A DNA stretch of 33,555 nucleotides from Nocardioides jejuensis. Its GTDB lineage: Bacteria; Actinomycetota; Actinomycetes; Propionibacteriales; Nocardioidaceae. Shown here one piece after another: positions 1-7,817 of the stretch; position 1 is the stretch's first letter; every line of letters starts with the position of its first letter. Location: assembly GCF_004337475.1 (NCBI RefSeq), contig NZ_SJZJ01000031.1:1-33555 (forward strand), given 5' to 3'. Below the pieces are notes generated by a model. The model did no database searches. It saw only the letters and a program-made list of their open reading frames with translations, and was not told where the DNA came from. Position numbers and translations under genes: made by a program.

Positions 1-1
1 G

Positions 2-928
2 AAGGACCCGAAGCGCCCCGGCGGTTCGTTCATCTTCGCCGGCCCGTCGGGCGTCGGTAAGACGTGGCTGTCGAAGACGCTGGCCGAGTTCCTCTTCGGT
101 GACGAGGACGCGCTCATCCAGCTCGACATGTCGGAGTTCTCCGAGAAGCACACGGTCTCGCGCCTCTTCGGCTCGCCTCCGGGCTACGTCGGCTACGAAG
201 AGGGTGGCCAGCTCACCGAGAAGGTGCGCCGCAAGCCGTTCTCCGTCGTCCTCTTCGACGAGGTGGAGAAGGCCCACCCGGACATCTTCAACTCGCTGCT
301 GCAGATCCTCGAGGAAGGTCGCCTGACCGACTCGCAGGGCCGTGTCGTCGACTTCAAGAACACCGTGATCATCATGACCACGAACCTTGGTTCGCGCGAC
401 ATCAGCAAGGGAGTCAGCCTCGGCTTCCAGCAGGGCGCCGACACCGCTGGCTCCTACGACCGGATGAAGGCGAAGGTCTCGGAGGAGCTCAAGCAGCACT
501 TCCGTCCCGAGTTCCTCAACCGTGTCGACGAGGTCATCGTGTTCCCGCCGCTGACGCAGGAGCAGATCATCGCGATGGTCGACAACATGATCGCGTCGGT
601 CGAGAAGCGCCTGAAGGACCGCGACATGGGCATCGAGCTCACGCCGGCCGCGAAGGAGCTGCTCGCCAAGCGCGGCTTCGACCCGGTCCTGGGCGCGCGC
701 CCGCTGCGTCGTACGGTCCAGCGCGAGATCGAGGACATCCTCGCCGAGAAGCTGCTCTTCGGTGAGATCGGTGCCGGGCAGATCGTCCTGGTCGACGTCG
801 AGGGTGAGGGTCCGACCGCGACGTTCACCTTCGTCGGCCAGAAGGTCTCGGCCGTCCCGGACGTCCCCCCGCTGGAGACCACGGCGGACGGCCCGGCTGC
901 CGAGCACCCGGAGACCGACGCGAGCTGA
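2..928 (+). CDS. clpC: ATP-dependent Clp protease ATP-binding subunit ClpC, C-terminal part (5' end outside window)
   Basis: This is the C-terminal ~308 residues of a ClpC/ClpB-type AAA+ unfoldase, which feeds substrates to the ClpP peptidase in the cytosol. The frame is open from base 2. It opens just before the second AAA+ domain's Walker A (GPSGVGKTWL), followed by the conserved segment around LIQLDMSEFSEK, a pore-loop-like GYVGYEEGG, a Walker B ending in VVLFDEVEKAHPD, the sensor-1 region MTTNLGSRDI, and the Clp C-domain with RPEFLNRVDE and GARPLRR. The last ~40 residues are a variable acidic/proline tail, usual for actinobacterial ClpC. The gene is chromosomal backbone and lies outside the island. 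A strong hairpin follows the stop. ClpB is a less likely alternative given the tail and the actinobacterial context. Confidence 0.95.
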   Translation, partial: KDPKRPGGSFIFAGPSGVGKTWLSKTLAEFLFGDEDALIQLDMSEFSEKHTVSRLFGSPPGYVGYEEGGQLTEKVRRKPFSVVLFDEVEKAHPDIFNSLLQILEEGRLTDSQGRVVDFKNTVIIMTTNLGSRDISKGVSLGFQQGADTAGSYDRMKAKVSEELKQHFRPEFLNRVDEVIVFPPLTQEQIIAMVDNMIASVEKRLKDRDMGIELTPAAKELLAKRGFDPVLGARPLRRTVQREIEDILAEKLLFGEIGAGQIVLVDVEGEGPTATFTFVGQKVSAVPDVPPLETTADGPAAEHPETDAS

Positions 929-942
929 TTCGCTCACTGATG

Positions 943-974
943 ACGGCCCCGTTCCCGCAAGGGAGCGGGGCCGT
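943..974 (+). terminator. Rho-independent-type terminator after clpC
   Basis: A near-perfect GC-rich stem with the arm ACGGCCCCG at 943-951 pairs to CGGGGCCGT at 966-974. The pairing continues inward with one G-T wobble to a GCAA loop. It begins 14 bases after the clpC stop and is followed by a moderately T-rich stretch (TTGCCGTTTCT). Confidence 0.8.
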
Positions 975-992
975 TGCCGTTTCTGCCTGACT

Positions 993-1077
993 GCCGAGAC
1001 GAGGCCCGTGCCGCGCCGAGACGGGCCCTGTGCCGGGCACAAGCCTCGTCTCGGCGCGGCACGGGCCCCGTCTCGGC
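993..1077. repeat. Long imperfect inverted repeat between convergent clpC and mutY
   Basis: The arms 993-1023 and 1047-1077 are complementary over 31 bases with one mismatch. Each arm itself contains two copies of the unit GCCGAGACG or its complement, so the structure is a repeat nested in an inverted repeat. It abuts the mutY stop (1079-1081). The location between two convergent genes suggests a bidirectional terminator or an intergenic repeat family, but the sequence alone does not decide which. Confidence 0.75.
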
Positions 1078-1078
1078 G

Positions 1079-1847
1079 TCAGGGGAGGGCGAACCAGCCC
1101 GGCTCGACCTCGGCGACCAGGCCGTCGGCAACGAGCGAGACCAAGGCGCGGTCGCGCTGCTCGGCCAGGTGCCACTCGGCGTCGATGCGCCCGCGCGGAA
1201 CGGCGCCTTCCGCATCGCGTACGACGGCGAGCAGGCGGCCGCGGCACTGGCGGTCCGTGCCGGCGTAGTCCTGCACCTTCCTCGCCGGCCCGTCGTACGC
1301 CGGACGGCCGGCCGCGTGCCATGCGCACAGGTCGACGACGGGGCAGCTGTCACAGGCCGGCCGGGCCGCGGTGCAGATGACCGCGCCGAGCTCCATCGAG
1401 GCCGCCGCCCAGGCGGCCGCGTCGTCATCGGACTCCGGGAGCACCGTGGCGGCCAGGTCACGCTCGGCACGGTTGACGGAGGCAGCGGGGAACTCGGCGC
1501 CGGTCAGCGTGCGGGCGAGGACGCGGCGCACGTTGGTGTCCAGCACCACGTGGCGGCGCCCGAAGGCGAAGGAGGCGATCGCGGCGGCGGTGTAGTCACC
1601 CACGCCGGGGAGCGCGATCAGCTGGTCATAGGTCGACGGCACCTCGCCTCCGTGGGCGTCGCGGATCTCGGTCGCCGCGGCGTGCAGACGGAGCGCACGG
1701 CGGGGGTAGCCGAGGCGACCCCAGGCCCGGACGGCCTCGCCGGACGTCTCGTCGGCGAGTGCCGACGGGGTGGGCCAGCGCTCGAGCCATGCCTCGTGCA
1801 CGGGCAGGACGCGGGCGACCGGGGTCTGCTGGAGCATGAACTCCGAG
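1079..1847 (-). pseudogene. mutY: Host MutY adenine glycosylase, C-terminal fragment cut off by island
   Basis: MutY removes adenine mispaired with 8-oxoguanine. This fragment encodes the catalytic glutamate codon (1841-1843, in SEFMLQQTPV), the helix-hairpin-helix LPGVGDYTAAA, the catalytic aspartate in VLDTNVRRVLAR, and the iron-sulphur cysteines in the C-x6-C-x2-C-x5-C pattern (CTAARPACDSCPVVDLC). It ends in the C-terminal domain at a TGA at 1079-1081. The reading frame runs to the island boundary and then meets a TGA at about 1880-1882 inside the island. The first usable ATG (1835-1837) lies after the catalytic Glu, so any product starting there would be inactive. The missing 33 N-terminal residues are at 32531-32629. 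Confidence 0.93.
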
Positions 1848-1865
1848 TTTTGGGATGACCGATTC

Positions 1866-1882
1866 TGTGTCAGGCCTCAGAG
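1866..1882 (+). repeat. Left subterminal inverted repeat of the island
   Basis: TGTGTCAGGCCTCAGAG is matched on the minus strand at 32489-32505 by TGTGTCAGGTCTAGGAG, with 3 differences in 17. It lies about 18 bases inside the left boundary, and its partner lies about 26 bases inside the right one. It is a plausible recombinase arm or core-binding site. The surrounding 1848-1959 stretch is noticeably AT-richer than the genes, with two copies of CCGATTC and two of CGAGTTTT. Confidence 0.6.
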
Positions 1883-1959
1883 CCGATTCGGACTACCGGC
1901 ATGGCGAGTTTTAGTCACACTGATTGATTTTTTACACACCAATCGGAACACTCGCGCCT

Positions 1960-3480
1960 GTGACGGGGGACGAGCGCGCGCTACTGCGGTCACGCGTGGT
2001 GCGGGTACCAAGGCGCGACCCTGACCTCTCGTGCATTGACGACGTGGACCTGCGATCCCGCGTGGGCTCCGCCCTGGCGTCGCGGCCGACGCGACCTGCG
2101 GGTGGGGCTCTGCCATCAGCGAGACGCGTGCTTCTAGGGTCGGGCGGCGCACCGCTTCCTGGCGGCGCGCCGTTCTTGAGGTCCACGCTGCATCTGGCGG
2201 ATGGCAGTGAGAGTGGCTACGCGAGCAAGGTGCGCCAGTGGGTGGAGTGCTGCGAGGAGTCCGGCACGGATCCCCATTTCATGGACCTCGACGTGCTCTT
2301 GGAGTACCGCGACGATGTCCGTTTCGAGCACTCGGGGATTGCCCCGTCGACGTGGAATGGCGATGTCGCCGCCTTGCAGTTGTTCCACGATTCTGCGGTC
2401 GGTGCGGGAATCATCAAGAGCCCGCTCATGACTGCCCGCGATTGGCAGCGACTACGGGTGGCTGACCGATCGGTCCGTTGGCCGCGCGTGGTCGAGGCGG
2501 AGGACTATGGGCGCTTCCGCGCTGTCGGCCTTCAAGGCTTGGACGGCCACGGTCGGATGACCGAAGCCGGACTCGCCATGCGGACTCCGGTGCGCGACGC
2601 GTTGTACGCAGACTTCCTTGTGTCCCACGGTTGCCGCCGCGCTGAGGCATCTCACCTCACGTTGCTCGACCTACCAGCCCGCGTTCCGAGCCGTGCCTTC
2701 AATACCGGCTTCCTACCCCCCGAGATCTGCAAGTGGGGTTCCGGGCGCGAGTTGGAGGAGAGCGCGGCGTGGGCATCCCGTCTGGCTGTTTACCAGGAGA
2801 CCGAGTGGTTCCTCACCGTCGAGATCGCCCAGTCCGCGCTGCGCCGACTCTCCTCGGCCGGGGACCTCGTCGTGGTGACGGACGTGGCGCGTCGGGGTCA
2901 GCGAGATTGCGGAGTGCTGGTGAAGGGCCTCGGATGGAGGCGGCTGGCGACGTTGTCCAAGCGCCAGCGCACACGACTGGTTGCCACTCCGGACATCATC
3001 CGCCGCTTGGGCGCAGAGCCCGGCGCGGGGCGCACTCTGAGCATGGTGCGCGACGATTGGCTGATTCCGCTGGCGGCCTTCCCGGGAACGCGGACGCCGA
3101 TGGTGGGCCCCGAGGCCTGGTCGATGACGTTTCGTGAGGCGAACGCGAGGGTCGCAGCCTGCCAAGGCCGCGAGTCACGGCGCGTCACACCGCACATGCT
3201 GCGCCACACGTTCGCGGTCAACACCCTGTCGGACCTGCTGCGGCAGGTTGCCGACGCCGACCGTGCTTACCTCCTCAACCTCGACGAGGCCCGACGAACC
3301 GACACCGCAATGCTTCGGCGTCGATACCAGAACCCACTCTTGCGCGTGCAGCGCTTGCTGGGCCACAAGAACCTGGAGACCACGCTTCTCTACCTCCAGT
3401 ACCTCGTGCAGGAATCGCAGGCAGCGATCCCGCAGGGCGACTCATGGATTGAGCACTTCCTTGGGGAGGGCGGCGAGTGA
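1960..3480 (+). CDS. Tyrosine recombinase 1 of the integration module (TnpA-like)
   Basis: A tyrosine-type site-specific recombinase of about 506 residues, first gene of a four-gene integration module. The N-terminal half has a SAM-like core-binding region (around SGYASKVRQWVECCEESG). The catalytic domain shows box I arginine in SHGCRRAEASHL, the box II signature TPHMLRHTF, and GHKNLETTLLYLQYL with the nucleophilic tyrosine. All expected catalytic residues (R, H-x-x-R, H, Y) are therefore present. The start is uncertain: the frame is open from a TTG at 1924, and I prefer GTG at 1960; neither has a clear ribosome site. The stop overlaps the next gene by 4 bases, so the genes are probably translationally coupled. 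The arrangement resembles Tn554-type and other multi-recombinase elements that integrate at a fixed site. Confidence 0.88.
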   Translation: MTGDERALLRSRVVRVPRRDPDLSCIDDVDLRSRVGSALASRPTRPAGGALPSARRVLLGSGGAPLPGGAPFLRSTLHLADGSESGYASKVRQWVECCEESGTDPHFMDLDVLLEYRDDVRFEHSGIAPSTWNGDVAALQLFHDSAVGAGIIKSPLMTARDWQRLRVADRSVRWPRVVEAEDYGRFRAVGLQGLDGHGRMTEAGLAMRTPVRDALYADFLVSHGCRRAEASHLTLLDLPARVPSRAFNTGFLPPEICKWGSGRELEESAAWASRLAVYQETEWFLTVEIAQSALRRLSSAGDLVVVTDVARRGQRDCGVLVKGLGWRRLATLSKRQRTRLVATPDIIRRLGAEPGAGRTLSMVRDDWLIPLAAFPGTRTPMVGPEAWSMTFREANARVAACQGRESRRVTPHMLRHTFAVNTLSDLLRQVADADRAYLLNLDEARRTDTAMLRRRYQNPLLRVQRLLGHKNLETTLLYLQYLVQESQAAIPQGDSWIEHFLGEGGE

Positions 3481-5171
3481 CTGCGAGGCCACCTGGCCAA
3501 CTGGCTTCCCGGCCACCGCTGCGAGGACGGCCTGAGCCGCTCCGGGATATAGGCGTTGTTCAGGCCCGCGTCGGTCGGCGCGGCACCACGGAGCCTGAGA
3601 TCCTGACGCTCGACCCGTCGGCCGCAGGTGCTGCCGAGCCCATCGCGCGATACCTCGCGAATGAATGGCGTCGCACCTACGACGGAAACGGTCGCCGGGC
3701 GACCGCTGATCGACAGCGCCTCGTGCTGTGCATGTTCTTCGAGAACCTGTCCGAGCATCACATCGAGGGCTGGGGCGACATCACCGTTCGATTCCTGCGA
3801 GACGTTGAAGAGTCGTTTGGTCGGACGACATACAGCCCGGGATACGTCTGGAACCTCCTTCGTGAGGCGGCGCCGGGAACTGTCTCGCCGGAGATCAGGG
3901 TCTTCGTCGCGTCGCCGCCAGCGGTCCCGTCCCGCGACACGACACCGACCGAGGCGATGCCGCCACGGATGCTCCGCAATGTCCTGCGGCAGGCGATGCG
4001 CGACGTTTCCAGCGCGGAGGCACGGATTCGATCATCGGGGTGGGACGGCAGTACGACGCCTCCGGCGGAGGCCCTGCTGCGCCGACACGAGACGACGGCG
4101 TTCTACATCCTGCTCTGCTGGGAGTGGTCAATGAGCGCGGACGTGGTTGCCGACCTGTCCTTGGATCCCGCACAGCCCACGGCCGTGGTCGATTGGCGAG
4201 ATGGCGAATCGACCGTGCGCGTACGGTGGCTGAAGTTCCGCGGGGGGCGGACGGGTGTTGAACTGATGCTCGCGGACAAGCCTTGGAGAGCAGGTTCACT
4301 ACTGCGGCGGCTGAGGGATGCGTCGGCTGCAACCCGGTCCTGCGCGGAGGGCGATGCGATCCACAATCCCTGGCTTTATGTGCCCTTCCGGATCGGTGCC
4401 GGTTCCCGGGACCCTGTCCCCTTTCCATCCTCGATTTCGCCACTGTCGATCCACAATCCCGGTGGTGGCCGTGGTCTCAGGGCATGGTGCGCGACGGTTA
4501 GGGGTGATGGCCGCACCGTCGATGTCGATCCCTTCTATGACGGCGGCCCCGACTTGTCGTACCGCGCTCTCAGGCCATCAGCGAAGTGGGCCCGATGGGC
4601 AGCGACAGGTGGCGGTCTACTGCTCAGCGAACTTGTCGACGACAACACAATCGAGACGCTGTCAGCGCACTACCTGAACAATGAGATCGCGATGCGCGAC
4701 ATCGGTGAGGCGTGGGCGCAAGTGCCCTCCTTGGCGGAGGAGGTGGCGCGGGGTCTCCGGCCCACCGCCGTGGACCGAGCGGGGACGGTCCTCAGTGGCG
4801 CTCCCATCTCGTCATCGGACACCGCCGCTGCCCTGGGCGTCAACCATGTCGGGACCAGCGGCTGTCGGAACCCTGAAAACTCACCACTTTCGGGCGAGGG
4901 AGCGGGCCGTCTCTGCGGCCAGGCAAATCGTTCGTGCTTCGCATGCCCCAACGGCGTTGTGAGCCCAGATGACGTGCCTGCTCTTCGCGCGTACCTGGAC
5001 CTGGCGACCAAGGCTCACGCCTCCCTCCCGCCTCCAACATGGGAACTGCACTGGGGATTGACGGTTCGCTGGGTGCGCCACGTACTGCCCCTCCTCGCAC
5101 CCGACTGGGAAGACGTCGCGCCGTCAGGCACGGAGATGTTCGACTTGGGGATGGAAGGTGGGCCTGCATGA
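3477..5171 (+). CDS. Tyrosine recombinase-like protein 2 of the integration module
   Basis: A 564-residue protein starting at a GTG that overlaps the previous stop (GTGA). The C-terminal half shows the order expected of an integrase: an arginine region near YRALRPSAKWARWAA, then a tyrosine in TLSAHYLNNEIA (H398, Y399). A cysteine cluster follows (CRNPENSPLSGEGAGRLCGQ, CFACPNG), probably binding zinc. Catalytic boxes are less canonical than in protein 1, so I am sure of the family context but less so of independent activity. It overlaps the next gene by ATGA. In related multi-recombinase elements the recombinases act together at a single attachment site, which is the role inferred here. Confidence 0.75.
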   Translation: MTARPPGQLASRPPLRGRPEPLRDIGVVQARVGRRGTTEPEILTLDPSAAGAAEPIARYLANEWRRTYDGNGRRATADRQRLVLCMFFENLSEHHIEGWGDITVRFLRDVEESFGRTTYSPGYVWNLLREAAPGTVSPEIRVFVASPPAVPSRDTTPTEAMPPRMLRNVLRQAMRDVSSAEARIRSSGWDGSTTPPAEALLRRHETTAFYILLCWEWSMSADVVADLSLDPAQPTAVVDWRDGESTVRVRWLKFRGGRTGVELMLADKPWRAGSLLRRLRDASAATRSCAEGDAIHNPWLYVPFRIGAGSRDPVPFPSSISPLSIHNPGGGRGLRAWCATVRGDGRTVDVDPFYDGGPDLSYRALRPSAKWARWAATGGGLLLSELVDDNTIETLSAHYLNNEIAMRDIGEAWAQVPSLAEEVARGLRPTAVDRAGTVLSGAPISSSDTAAALGVNHVGTSGCRNPENSPLSGEGAGRLCGQANRSCFACPNGVVSPDDVPALRAYLDLATKAHASLPPPTWELHWGLTVRWVRHVLPLLAPDWEDVAPSGTEMFDLGMEGGPA

Positions 5172-7375
5172 ACGGCCTTGTGGACCGGCCGCTTCTCGGC
5201 GAGGCGGACAGGCGCATGCCGTCCAGCCTCGTGGCCGACTTCACTGCGGTTTTTCCTCATACTTGGCGCGGATCGAAACCTGTGCCGCGGTTTGGTGACC
5301 TCGCCTGGGAGATCTCGGGAGTCGACCCTGGCAGGACCAGGGCCGACTGGAGCGTGTCGTTCGACTCGATGACGCCCGAGTGGGCCCTTCTCACGCGCGA
5401 GGTCATGTTTGTCCACATCAACAGCGCGGAGTTCCGTGAGCGGGTCTGGATCCACCGGAATAGCAGGCTCGCCCGCGATGGTCATCTGAGGGCGTCGACC
5501 ATTGAGGCTTACGTGCGATCGTTCCGAGAGGTGGAGAGCATCTCTTCAGCACTCGGGCTGGGCCTGCCGCGAACATGGACAGCAGATGACGTCGATTCGA
5601 TCCGTGACGTGGTTCTTCGTGACGGGCGATCGGGCATCGGACGCATCATTCGGTTGCTCTATCGAGTGGCGCCCGTCCTCACCCTCGGCGGCATCCGGTT
5701 CGACCCGATGAGGGGAATGACGGCCCATCAGTGGGACGGCGGCGCTGACTACTCCAGGATGCTGTCCGGGCAGGGGCTGCGACCAGAACTGTTCCGGGCG
5801 GTCGTCGGAAACGCGCTCTTCTATGTCGAGCAGGCCTCGCGCGACATCCTTGCCGCCCGGGCTTGGCGCGTCGAGCGGGACCTCTGGCGCTCGCCAATGA
5901 GCACACCGAAGTCCTCGCGAGCCGCGTACCTGGACGCGTACCCGGACCATCCTGACGTCGTCAACGAAGTGACGCGACGACTTCACGACGCCATGGAGGA
6001 ACTCGGTGGGTTTCCGTCTTCGACCGTGCGCACGGCTGGCAAGTCTGCTCGGGTAGGGGAGCCCTGCCGCGAGACGCTGCGCGCAGCGGCAGGGTTCGAC
6101 CAGGCAGCCAACTACCGCGCGTTCCGGCCATTCATCGACGGCCGTATCGCGTCCGGTGTTCCGATGGTTCCTGGCGGCCTCCCCATCGAAGTCGCCTGTG
6201 TCCGGCGGCCCGATGGAACCTTCGGGCCGTGGCGCGACAACTTCTGCTGGAACAGCATCGACGTTGAGTCCCTGATGCTTGCCGATGCGGCGAAGATCGT
6301 TGTCATGGCCTTTACGGCTATGCGAGACAGTGAACTGGACGCTATTCCTCGCCATGGCTGGAGAACGACATGGCACGGATCCCCCGCGTTGTGGTCGGAG
6401 GAGTTGAAGACCCGCGCGGGCGAACCGATGCGTTGGTGGGCAACGCCTACGGTGCTCAGCGCGTGCGACGTGCTCGACAAGATCATTGATCCAGAGGCGC
6501 CGTTCCTGTTCCAGACAGTCCGGTTCCGCAGGATCCGCGACGCATCGGACCGGGCCAACGGGGAGAACTGGAAGTCGATACAGCGATTCGTGTCCCGGTT
6601 GGGGTCGGACCCTCACCTGCACGGGTTTCTGCCGGTCGACGCTGGCTGGGGCACTCTGGGCGCGCGCCCTCGAAACGACGCCGGGCCCACGGTGACGCCC
6701 CGTGCGTTCCGTTACACGTTGGCCTCGATCAGTAACTTTGTTGCACTCGGCGATGTCGCGTTCCAGCAGCAAGCGAAGCACGCCCACATCGCGATGAGCC
6801 ACTCCTACGCTGCCAACGGAGCGAACAGTGACTGGACCGGCTCGATGTTGAACACGCTCGCCAACTCAGAGGCGCAGGAGCGTGCCATGAAGACCGTGGA
6901 CCTCTACATGCGCATCTGGCTCGATGACGAGGTGGTCGGCCATGCGGGTCGCGGACTGGTTCGATCGGCCCGGCGGCTCTTCGACGAACTGGACGTTGCG
7001 CCCTACGACGACGAGGCAGCGGCCGGTCCTGAGGAGCAATTCGAGGCCCGCGTGCTCAGTACGCCCGAACTCGTCCAGGCGATCCGCTCAACCGCGAGCA
7101 TCCTGCACCCAGGGACCCTGGTGCACTGCCTCCGTTACGTGCCAACCATGGAGTGTGTGGAGGACGGAACTGAGCCGATCCAAGGACTGTGCCGCCCCGA
7201 GTCATGCGCGAACGTGCTCGTGGACCCGGAGCAGCAACCACTGATTCGCGAGCGGCACCGGCAGGTTCAGGAGTGGCTGGGCATGCCCCGCATCGGCAAG
7301 GCCCAGCGCCAAGTACTGGAGAGGCGAGAGCGCCTGCTCGCATCGCAACTTCGATCGGAGGACATTCGTGGCTAG
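5168..7375 (+). CDS. Tyrosine recombinase-like protein 3 of the integration module (large, TnpB-like)
   Basis: A 735-residue protein. The ATG at 5168 overlaps the preceding stop, which fixes the start. Catalytic-domain signs are an arginine box in AFTAMRDSELDAIPRHGW, a basic strand in ELKTRAGEPMRWW, RAFRYTLASI, and a histidine-tyrosine pair in MSHSYAAN (H545, Y547). The C-terminus carries a Cys/His cluster (HCLRYVPTMEC, then CRPESCANVLVDP) and a helical tail, similar in layout to TnpB proteins of Tn554-type elements. It overlaps the following small gene by 8 bases. It is likely required with its two neighbours for insertion into and excision from mutY. Confidence 0.8.
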   Translation: MNGLVDRPLLGEADRRMPSSLVADFTAVFPHTWRGSKPVPRFGDLAWEISGVDPGRTRADWSVSFDSMTPEWALLTREVMFVHINSAEFRERVWIHRNSRLARDGHLRASTIEAYVRSFREVESISSALGLGLPRTWTADDVDSIRDVVLRDGRSGIGRIIRLLYRVAPVLTLGGIRFDPMRGMTAHQWDGGADYSRMLSGQGLRPELFRAVVGNALFYVEQASRDILAARAWRVERDLWRSPMSTPKSSRAAYLDAYPDHPDVVNEVTRRLHDAMEELGGFPSSTVRTAGKSARVGEPCRETLRAAAGFDQAANYRAFRPFIDGRIASGVPMVPGGLPIEVACVRRPDGTFGPWRDNFCWNSIDVESLMLADAAKIVVMAFTAMRDSELDAIPRHGWRTTWHGSPALWSEELKTRAGEPMRWWATPTVLSACDVLDKIIDPEAPFLFQTVRFRRIRDASDRANGENWKSIQRFVSRLGSDPHLHGFLPVDAGWGTLGARPRNDAGPTVTPRAFRYTLASISNFVALGDVAFQQQAKHAHIAMSHSYAANGANSDWTGSMLNTLANSEAQERAMKTVDLYMRIWLDDEVVGHAGRGLVRSARRLFDELDVAPYDDEAAAGPEEQFEARVLSTPELVQAIRSTASILHPGTLVHCLRYVPTMECVEDGTEPIQGLCRPESCANVLVDPEQQPLIRERHRQVQEWLGMPRIGKAQRQVLERRERLLASQLRSEDIRG

Positions 7376-7817
7376 TCCGGAGACTGTTGAGAAGGTAAGG
7401 GCCGCGATCCTGGCCACGTATCGCGATCGGGATGTTGCTACCCGAGCCACGAACGCAGAACTCATTGCTGCGGCGGGTGTGTCGCATAAGTCCTTCTACC
7501 GGGTGAAGCAGGACCACCCAGAGATCGTCACCCTGCTTGCCGACGTCGAGGCGGTGTTCCTGGGGCGGCCGGTATCGCCTGAAGAGGATGAGTCGGCGGA
7601 CCCGCTGAAACGCAATCCGAGGGCCGCGGCTGAGGAACTCCTCTCAGTCGTCGCGGCTCTGACTGACGTCGTTGAACAGCAGAAGGTACGCATCCGAGAC
7701 CTTGAGCGGGCTCTCGCGTATGCGACGGACCCGGGCTTTGCCGACTACCCGGCTCCACCGGACCTGGCGATCGCACGAGCGCGGCGGAGTCGACGGGATC
7801 GGTCCTCAGGCCCCTGA
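7368..7817 (+). CDS. Small TnpC/DUF6262-like accessory protein of the integration module
   Basis: A 149-residue protein starting at GTG 7368, with a good ribosome site (GGAGG) 6 bases upstream and an 8-base overlap with recombinase 3. The N-terminus resembles a TetR-like helix-turn-helix (NAELIAAAGVSHKSFYRVKQ), followed by a likely coiled coil (AAEELLSVVAALTDVVEQQ onward). This size, position and layout match TnpC-type proteins, which in Tn554 influence the efficiency and orientation of transposition. Its 3' end overlaps the convergent island mutY by 12 bases, so the two transcripts must run into each other. Confidence 0.7.
   Translation: MASPETVEKVRAAILATYRDRDVATRATNAELIAAAGVSHKSFYRVKQDHPEIVTLLADVEAVFLGRPVSPEEDESADPLKRNPRAAAEELLSVVAALTDVVEQQKVRIRDLERALAYATDPGFADYPAPPDLAIARARRSRRDRSSGP

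Noticed and set aside
825..1470. Long open frames opposite the clpC end and the intergenic repeat.
   Set aside because: They are Arg/Pro/Gly-rich shadow frames expected in high-GC DNA and pass through the hairpins.
1848..1960. A tRNA-gene attachment site at the left end.
   Set aside because: No tRNA-like cloverleaf or long direct repeat is present; the target is clearly mutY and at most one base is shared between ends.
7376..7817. TetR-family regulator call for the small gene after the recombinases.
   Set aside because: It has the N-terminal helix-turn-helix look but then a coiled coil and no ligand domain; position and overlap favour a TnpC-like accessory protein.
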